Source: Lysobacterales bacterium (lineage in GTDB: Bacteria; Pseudomonadota; Gammaproteobacteria; Xanthomonadales; SZUA-36). Taken from it: DNA of 13,640 nucleotides. The stretch covers positions 1-13,640 of the forward strand of contig SHZL01000041.1 of the NCBI GenBank assembly GCA_009692275.1, read 5' to 3'. A program made the translations under genes and the position numbers. Below, one piece after another: positions 7,313 through 13,640 of this stretch; within the stretch, counting starts at the first letter, position 1; each line of letters begins with the position of its first letter. The notes under the pieces were generated by a model that saw only the letters and a list, made by a program, of their open reading frames with translations, was not told where the DNA came from and did not search any database.

Positions 7313-7378
7313 CTTGCCGCCGCACTCCGGGCAGGTTTCAATCTAAAATCTCTTGATCTGGTGTTCGGTAATGAAGTT
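7281..7378 (-). pseudogene. Remnant of an IS91-like transposase C-terminus
   Basis: On the minus strand the frame reads EHQIKRF, stop, IETCPECGGKLRVIACIEVP. From memory this fits the C-terminal zinc ribbon of IS91-like transposases (pattern LKRVF.IDIE.CP.CGG.LR.IA.IEDP..I..IL.HLG). The TAG at 7343-7345 and a shortened spacing show decay. It passes in frame into the HNH domain around VASIEHYG. About 30 residues remain, so the family assignment is tentative; an unrelated zinc ribbon is possible. Confidence 0.45.
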
Positions 7379-7776
7379 TATGCGCGGACGGCGACCGGCC
7401 TGATGTCGGTTTGGGTAAAGTCCTGCCCCTTGAACAGCAGTTCTTCATCACAGACTTGCGCCAAGGCATAGCTCATGCAATCGCCGAAATTGAGGCCGGC
7501 GGGATGGCGCCCCTTGCCGTACTGAAGATATGCCGATTGCGCGGCTCGCAGCTGTGGCAGATCGAAAGCCACAATTTCCGCAGCCGATTCCCGCACAAAA
7601 GCGTCCAACGCCGCCTCCGCGCCATCACCAAACCAGCGCGTCAATACCATTGACGCCTCGAGCAAGGCCGGTGCTCCGATGCGTGGTGTGGGATCCACTT
7701 CAATCATTTGCGCAAAATGCGCGGCATCGGGCTCGCCCGCCAGAATCGCAATGATGGCAGAAGTGTCAATAATCAT
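7378..7776 (-). CDS. vapC: VapC-type PIN-domain ribonuclease toxin, pair 2
   Basis: A second PIN-domain toxin, 132 aa, from a different VapC subgroup than pair 1. The acidic centre is complete: Asp4 in MIIDTSAII, Glu40 in APALLEASMVL, Asp99 in NFGDCMSYALA and Asp119 in LLFKGQDF. The KGRHPAGLNFGDC stretch is common in the VapC30-like branch. ATG 7776 overlaps the stop of its antitoxin gene as ATGA, so translation is coupled. The TAA stop at 7378 abuts the transposase remnant. The gene looks intact. Its RNA target is not predictable. Confidence 0.92.
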   Translation of the reverse strand: MIIDTSAIIAILAGEPDAAHFAQMIEVDPTPRIGAPALLEASMVLTRWFGDGAEAALDAFVRESAAEIVAFDLPQLRAAQSAYLQYGKGRHPAGLNFGDCMSYALAQVCDEELLFKGQDFTQTDIRPVAVRA

Positions 7777-8021
7777 TTTGGTAGACCGAACTCGTCGTAA
7801 CCGATAGCGTCGTTGGCATCGCCCGCCAGTTGCTTCTTGCCGGTTTTGGCCAGGGATAAATTCAACAGCCGGTTCGCCACACCCGCACGGCGACGGGAAG
7901 ATTCCCGGCGCAGGCGCTGCTCAATGGCAATACGCACGGCGACGGTGATTGTCTCGCCGGTCAATGCGGCCAGGTCACGGATTTTGCTGTCGGTTTCAGC
8001 GTCTTTAATACTGATCGGCAT
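7773..8021 (-). CDS. vapB: VapB-type antitoxin, pair 2
   Basis: An 82-aa antitoxin for the overlapping VapC. MPISIKDAETDSKIRDLAAL resembles the DNA-binding N-terminus of the Rv0623-like VapB family (PSK-type transcription factor domain), and the tail ends with the conserved IGYDEFGLPK that contacts the toxin. The start at ATG 8021 is chosen because AAAAGGAGGA, a near-perfect ribosome site, lies seven bases upstream. A longer frame from 8078 has no such site and adds residues not seen in the family. The ribosome site lies inside an inverted repeat (8022-8053) that could fold in the message or serve as operator. It probably represses its own operon together with VapC, as in related systems. Confidence 0.9.
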   Translation of the reverse strand: MPISIKDAETDSKIRDLAALTGETITVAVRIAIEQRLRRESSRRRAGVANRLLNLSLAKTGKKQLAGDANDAIGYDEFGLPK

Positions 8022-8053
8022 GGATGATTCCTCCTTTTCAGGCGGATTCATCC
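8022..8053 (-). promoter_or_regulatory. Inverted repeat masking the vapB pair 2 ribosome site
   Basis: Arms of 13 bases (8022-8034 and 8041-8053) match at 11 positions around a 6-base loop. In the minus-strand message the 3' arm contains GGAGGA and ends directly before the ATG, so a folded leader would hide the ribosome site. As DNA it is also a plausible VapB operator. The sequence cannot tell which. Confidence 0.55.
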
Positions 8054-8356
8054 TAGCACGGCAAGTTGAAGCGGGCAAATACTTGGCACCTTGTCGGCGG
8101 GGTCAGCACTGTCGGCATGTTGATAGCCCGGTTGTCCACGCGCGGACTGCCTCAGCGACCGAGCGGGCAACACCCCGCGCCCGCCGCGATTGAGCACGTG
8201 GGTATAGATTTGCGTGGTACTCACGTCCTTGTGGCCGAGCAATTCCTGGATGGTGCGGATGTCATAGCCCGCCTCGAGCAGGTGCGTGGCGAAGGAGTGG
8301 CGCACGGTGCGCGCTGTCACCGGCTTGATGATTGCTGCCTGGCCGCGTGCCTGTTG
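8048..8356 (-). pseudogene. intI: Integron integrase (IntI) C-terminal remnant
   Basis: The frame encodes IIKPVTARTVRHSFATHL, followed by EAGYDIRTIQELLGHKD and VSTTQIYTHVLNRGGRGV. This is the C-terminal box of a tyrosine recombinase, and the HVLNRGG ending is typical of integron integrases. The box-II Arg, the LGH His and the nucleophile Tyr (IYTH) are present, but the His expected in HxLR is Arg (ARTVR). The frame is closed upstream at TGA 8357-8359, so the N-terminal two thirds are gone. Near 8165-8175 removal of one base would give V-C-P-L-G-R and a stop at 8152, close to the normal IntI end, which suggests a frameshift; the present frame runs on to 8048. It lies upstream of vapBC pair 2 on the same strand and directly against the glycogen-gene scraps. 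It is not functional. Confidence 0.8.
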
Positions 8357-8360
8357 TCAT

Positions 8361-8490
8361 CGCGCCGGGCTGGGCGTGCTCCTTGACTGGGTATCGGGAC
8401 CCTTTTCCATCATCAACTCCGTCAGCCGCCTGACTTGGCAGAAAGGGATGGATCTGCTGCTTGCCGCCTTGCCCGCCTTGTTGCGGCGCG
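8361..8490 (+). pseudogene. Scraps of glycogen synthase (glgA) and perhaps glgB
   Basis: In one plus-strand frame the bases read RAGLGVLLDWVSGPFS, then IINSVSRLTWQKGMDLLL and AALPALLRRDP. SRLTWQKGMDLLLAALPALL is the conserved GlgA (GT5) segment at the start of its C-terminal nucleotide-binding half (family pattern VSRLT.QKG.DLL..ALP.L). GLGVLLDWV resembles GlgB instead (GIGVLLDWVP in this window's glgB, about 22 of 30 bases identical), so the piece may be a patchwork or just diverged GlgA. Nothing else of GlgA is seen: downstream the reading runs into the antisense of the debranching gene. The left edge coincides with the integrase remnant, pointing to deletion or recombination there. Confidence 0.65.
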
Positions 8491-8502
8491 ACCCGCGAAG
8501 CA

Positions 8503-10470
8503 CTACGCGGAACTGTTTCGCGGCCTGGTCAATGCTCGTGCCCGCAGAACACGCCTGGGGGAGGGCGCATTGCATTGCGCGTCAGCCGGTGCGGTGCGCG
8601 CCAGAGCACGGAAAAGTTCTCCGAGGGACCACGCCTGGAACGGACAGCCGCGCGGTGTGTGTGGCGGATCGCCGTCGGCGATTTCGCTGACGTGGCCCAA
8701 ACCCGCAACGCACAGGTGGTCCAGCAAGGGTGCGAGGAAACGGCGCCTGGCCTGTGCGCGGTGCGCGTCGTCGTCGCCGTTAACGTTGAGCCAAGCGTCG
8801 ACGAACGCGCCGATGAGCCATGGCCACACCGTGCCCTGATGATAAGCGCCGTCCCGCTCGGCAACCCCACCTTCACAGCGCGGTCGGTAGGCTGGATCGC
8901 TTCGCGCAAGCGTGCGCGGTCCCAGTGGCGTGACGAGTTCCCGCTCCACGGTGGCCACGATGGCGCGCCCAACGTCGGCACCGACGATCGAGTACGGAAG
9001 CCCGCCCGCGGCAAAGATCTGGTTGGGGCGCACGCTTGCATCCACGCGTCCCGCGATATGATCCACGTCTACTACGTCGTACAGACCGCCGGTGGCGGAG
9101 TTCCAGAAGCGCGTGGTAAACGCGGCCTCTGCGCGGTCGGCGAACTCCGCATGGTGTTCGCCGGCGCATCGCAGTGCATTGATCCACAGCGCCTCTATTT
9201 CCACCGGCTTGCCGACGCGTGGCGTGATCACGCGGTCGCCGACGCGCGCGTCCATCCACGTGAGTTGCATGCCGGGAACGCCGCAGGCAAGCAATCCATC
9301 GGAGTCCATCCGGATACCGAAACGCGTTCCCGCTGTGTAGCCATCAAGGATCGCCGTGACGGCGCCGACCAGTCGCGCGCGCACCGACGCATTCGGGCGC
9401 GCCGCTGCGAGAAACTCGTGCACGACGATCACGAACCACAATGCAGCGTCCACGGAATTGAATTCGGGCTCGCCGCCGCGTTCGGGAAAGCGATTGGGCA
9501 ACATGCCTTCCGACACGGTGTCGGCCCACGCCAGCAGGATGGAGGCGGCAACGTCGTATCGTCCGCGTGAGAGCAAGAGTCCACGCATGCTGATGAACGT
9601 GTCGCGTCCCCAGTCGGTGAACCACGGAAAGCCCGCGATGATCGTGTTTCCGCGGTTTCCCCGAACGACAAATTCCTCGGCAGCGCGGTTCAGTGGTGTC
9701 AGCGGCTTGCGCCGCGCCGCTTCCTGTTCTCGCACCTGCGTGGCCAATGTCCTGGCATCGACGTCCGGGTGATCTCCCGCGCGCAGGACCAAGACAGCCT
9801 CATCGCGCGTGAGGTCGAAGGTAAATGTGCCGGGCGCGGCCAGGTCCTCAATGTGGTCGAGCCCGCGCGCAGCCTCATCCCGGTAGTCGAAATTGCGGTA
9901 CCAAACTGGCTCGTGCGAATAGTCGCCGTTGGTCAGCGCCGTGATGGCCGGCAGCTCCGGGTACGGTCGCCACGTGACGTTGCCGCCGGTGGCGCGCGCG
10001 GTAAACGCAAACGCAGTGTTCTCGTGCATCAGTGCGTGATAGTCGCGCCCGGACAGCAAGGGAATCACTCTGAGCCGCACGTCAGACGCGCTGTGGGTGA
10101 GGCACCAGCAGAGCAATACGTTCCCGTCGCCGCGGTCGACGATCACTTCGTGGACGACCTCGATGCCACCCGGGCCTTGAAATGTCCAGCGCGGCCACGG
10201 CTCGTGCGTGAAATCGGCCAGATGGTCGATGCCGCGTGGATACACGACGTCCGGCGCGTAGTGCTGCGTGCTGAGCGGGAAGCTGCCCGACCGCGTATCC
10301 ACCCACGCTTCGAAACCGTTGACGAGGACCACGCGATCGGAAGGGGGTGTGAGCGGTGTCAGCAGCAGTGCGTGATAGCGACGCGTGCGGCAGGTCGCAA
10401 CGGTGCCGGACGCGAAGCCCCCCGCGCTGTCGCTCTCGAGCCATTCGTCTTGCAGCGAATTTTTTTTCAC
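8503..10470 (-). CDS. Amylo-alpha-1,6-glucosidase (glycogen debranching enzyme)
   Basis: A 655-aa bacterial and archaeal-type glycogen debranching enzyme that hydrolyses alpha-1,6 branch glucose. The N-terminal domain begins WLESDSAGGFASGTV and TRRYHALLL, diagnostic of this family. The catalytic (alpha/alpha)6 barrel shows GFPWFTDWGRDTFISMRGL at about 280-298, NSVDAALWF at 338-346, MQLTWMDA at 401-408, KPVEIEALW at 421-429, RPNQIFA at 481-487, DGAYHQGTVWPW at 540-551 and GCPFQAWSLGEL at 608-619. All conserved blocks are present. The start is GTG 10470, 7 bases after the GH63 stop; ATG 10509 would overlap the upstream gene and adds residues not expected. No strong ribosome site is seen, so translation may be coupled. 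Codons 2-4 contain eight A in a row. The last ~25 residues are unlike the family and may be read-through into the island junction. Confidence 0.93.
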   Translation of the reverse strand: MKKNSLQDEWLESDSAGGFASGTVATCRTRRYHALLLTPLTPPSDRVVLVNGFEAWVDTRSGSFPLSTQHYAPDVVYPRGIDHLADFTHEPWPRWTFQGPGGIEVVHEVIVDRGDGNVLLCWCLTHSASDVRLRVIPLLSGRDYHALMHENTAFAFTARATGGNVTWRPYPELPAITALTNGDYSHEPVWYRNFDYRDEAARGLDHIEDLAAPGTFTFDLTRDEAVLVLRAGDHPDVDARTLATQVREQEAARRKPLTPLNRAAEEFVVRGNRGNTIIAGFPWFTDWGRDTFISMRGLLLSRGRYDVAASILLAWADTVSEGMLPNRFPERGGEPEFNSVDAALWFVIVVHEFLAAARPNASVRARLVGAVTAILDGYTAGTRFGIRMDSDGLLACGVPGMQLTWMDARVGDRVITPRVGKPVEIEALWINALRCAGEHHAEFADRAEAAFTTRFWNSATGGLYDVVDVDHIAGRVDASVRPNQIFAAGGLPYSIVGADVGRAIVATVERELVTPLGPRTLARSDPAYRPRCEGGVAERDGAYHQGTVWPWLIGAFVDAWLNVNGDDDAHRAQARRRFLAPLLDHLCVAGLGHVSEIADGDPPHTPRGCPFQAWSLGELFRALARTAPADAQCNAPSPRRVLRARALTRPRNSSA

Positions 10471-10477
10471 TGCGCGG

Positions 10478-13255
<2,778 letters not shown>

Positions 13256-13392
13256 GTGCAGTCACGTCTCGTTTTGGTTGTATTGACGGTGGACGGGTAC
13301 GAGGCCCAACCGGTCTCTCGAGCAGCGGGAATTGTTGGGGAATTTTGTACACTAACAGTATGTCGAGCCAGCGGCAATGCGCCATCGGCGCT
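13256..13392. other. Spacer between mutarotase-like gene and glucosidase
   Basis: No gene is visible. Immediately after the mutarotase-like stop is a short GC-rich hairpin, GCGCC-ATC-GGCGC (13379-13391), without a following T-run on the minus strand. Possible promoter elements for the glucosidase (TTGCCG, TAGTGT with a 17-base spacing) are too weak to call. Confidence 0.4.
13379..13391 (-). terminator. GC-rich hairpin after the mutarotase-like gene
   Basis: A perfect 5-bp stem GCGCC/GGCGC with a 3-base loop begins two bases after the TGA. There is no U-tract, so intrinsic termination would be weak at best; it may only slow the polymerase or protect the 3' end. Confidence 0.25.
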
Positions 13393-13640
13393 TCAACCTG
13401 CGGTCAGCATTTGTGATCCTCGCCACCTGGCACCGGCGGCCAGGACCACAGGTGTTGCGGCCGCGGCGGCCTCGACGCAAAGCATTCTTGTTTCCCCGCC
13501 CGGTTCGAGGTCGGTGAGCGACCGGGCCGTTATGCCGGGATTCCATACAACGGTGTCCGGGAAACCGGTTGCGCGGACTGCCATGGAGCGGTCGTGCTCG
13601 CGGACTTCGAGGTCCTGTGGCGCAACGCGATACACGCGGT
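13393..13640 (-). CDS. D-hexose-6-phosphate mutarotase-like (aldose 1-epimerase superfamily), partial
   Basis: Only the last ~80 residues are inside the window; the frame remains open to the edge, so the gene continues beyond 13640. RVYRVAPQDLEV, then FPDTVVWNPGI, RMLCVEAA and GARWRGSQ match the C-terminus of YeaD/GalM-like mutarotases, where VVWNPW, CVE and APG..W/S stretches recur. Such enzymes interconvert the alpha and beta anomers of hexoses or hexose-6-phosphates in the cytosol. A GTG at 13635 could be mistaken for the start, but family alignment shows it is internal. It lies upstream of the two alpha-glucan hydrolases on the same strand, a sensible partner for enzymes releasing glucose. 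The assignment between aldose and hexose-phosphate epimerase is not settled by this fragment. Confidence 0.7.
   Translation of the reverse strand, partial: RVYRVAPQDLEVREHDRSMAVRATGFPDTVVWNPGITARSLTDLEPGGETRMLCVEAAAAATPVVLAAGARWRGSQMLTAG

Noticed and set aside
8054..8110. Search for an attC between vapB pair 2 and the integrase remnant
   Set aside because: No paired GTTRRRY/RYYYAAC boxes or inner arms were found.
8490..8600. Plus-strand frame reading KHYAELFRGLVNARAR as another gene scrap
   Set aside because: Not attributable to any family and it overlaps the debranching C-terminus in antisense.
8461..9570. Open frame of 369 codons on the plus strand
   Set aside because: Antisense shadow of the debranching enzyme with no recognisable domain; the real motifs are all on the minus strand.
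13635..13640. GTG at 13635 as the start of a small 80-aa gene
   Set aside because: The sequence is the C-terminus of a mutarotase-like protein and the frame stays open to the window edge.

Overview
This window looks like a chromosomal stretch from a GC-rich bacterium, most likely a proteobacterium. GlgC and GlgB are of the ordinary bacterial type, but the exact lineage cannot be read from one window. The theme is storage and breakdown of glycogen-like alpha-glucans. In the middle lies an eroded integron and toxin-antitoxin island of about 2.2 kb, where the glycogen synthase gene would be expected but only scraps of it remain.

Left block (1-6183): a GH57 hydrolase gene, apparently cut short by an in-frame TGA, follows glgC (ADP-glucose pyrophosphorylase) on the minus strand. 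glgB (branching enzyme) diverges from glgC across a 138-base promoter region that carries a dyad. One base after the glgB stop begins an ATP-grasp ligase of the pheganomycin-ligase (PGM1) type, an unusual partner for glycogen genes.

Island (6184-8490): a 212-base spacer with a long stem-loop and a likely promoter leads to vapBC pair 1 (+). The vapC stop codon lies inside a 60-bp attC-like site. Reading back on the minus strand are an HNH endonuclease ORF whose two ends derive from foreign DNA (an IS91-like transposase tail and the attC), vapBC pair 2, and the C-terminal piece of an integron integrase. Directly against the integrase remnant, on the plus strand, are about 130 bases that read as scraps of glycogen genes: a GlgB-like VLLDWV stretch and a clear GlgA SRLTWQKG motif.

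Right block (8503-13640): three minus-strand genes in the order D-hexose-6-phosphate mutarotase-like (cut by the window edge), a 925-aa GH63/MGH1-like glucosidase and an amylo-alpha-1,6-glucosidase (debranching enzyme). The last two are 7 bases apart. This block looks richer in CpG and G/C-ending codons than the left one and may have a different history.

Together the genes give ADP-glucose supply (GlgC), branching (GlgB), debranching and glucosidase trimming, and anomer interconversion of the released sugar. Polymerisation (GlgA) is represented only by a remnant, so the organism must carry glgA elsewhere, use another synthase, or have lost glycogen synthesis. No tRNA, rRNA or CRISPR array was seen.
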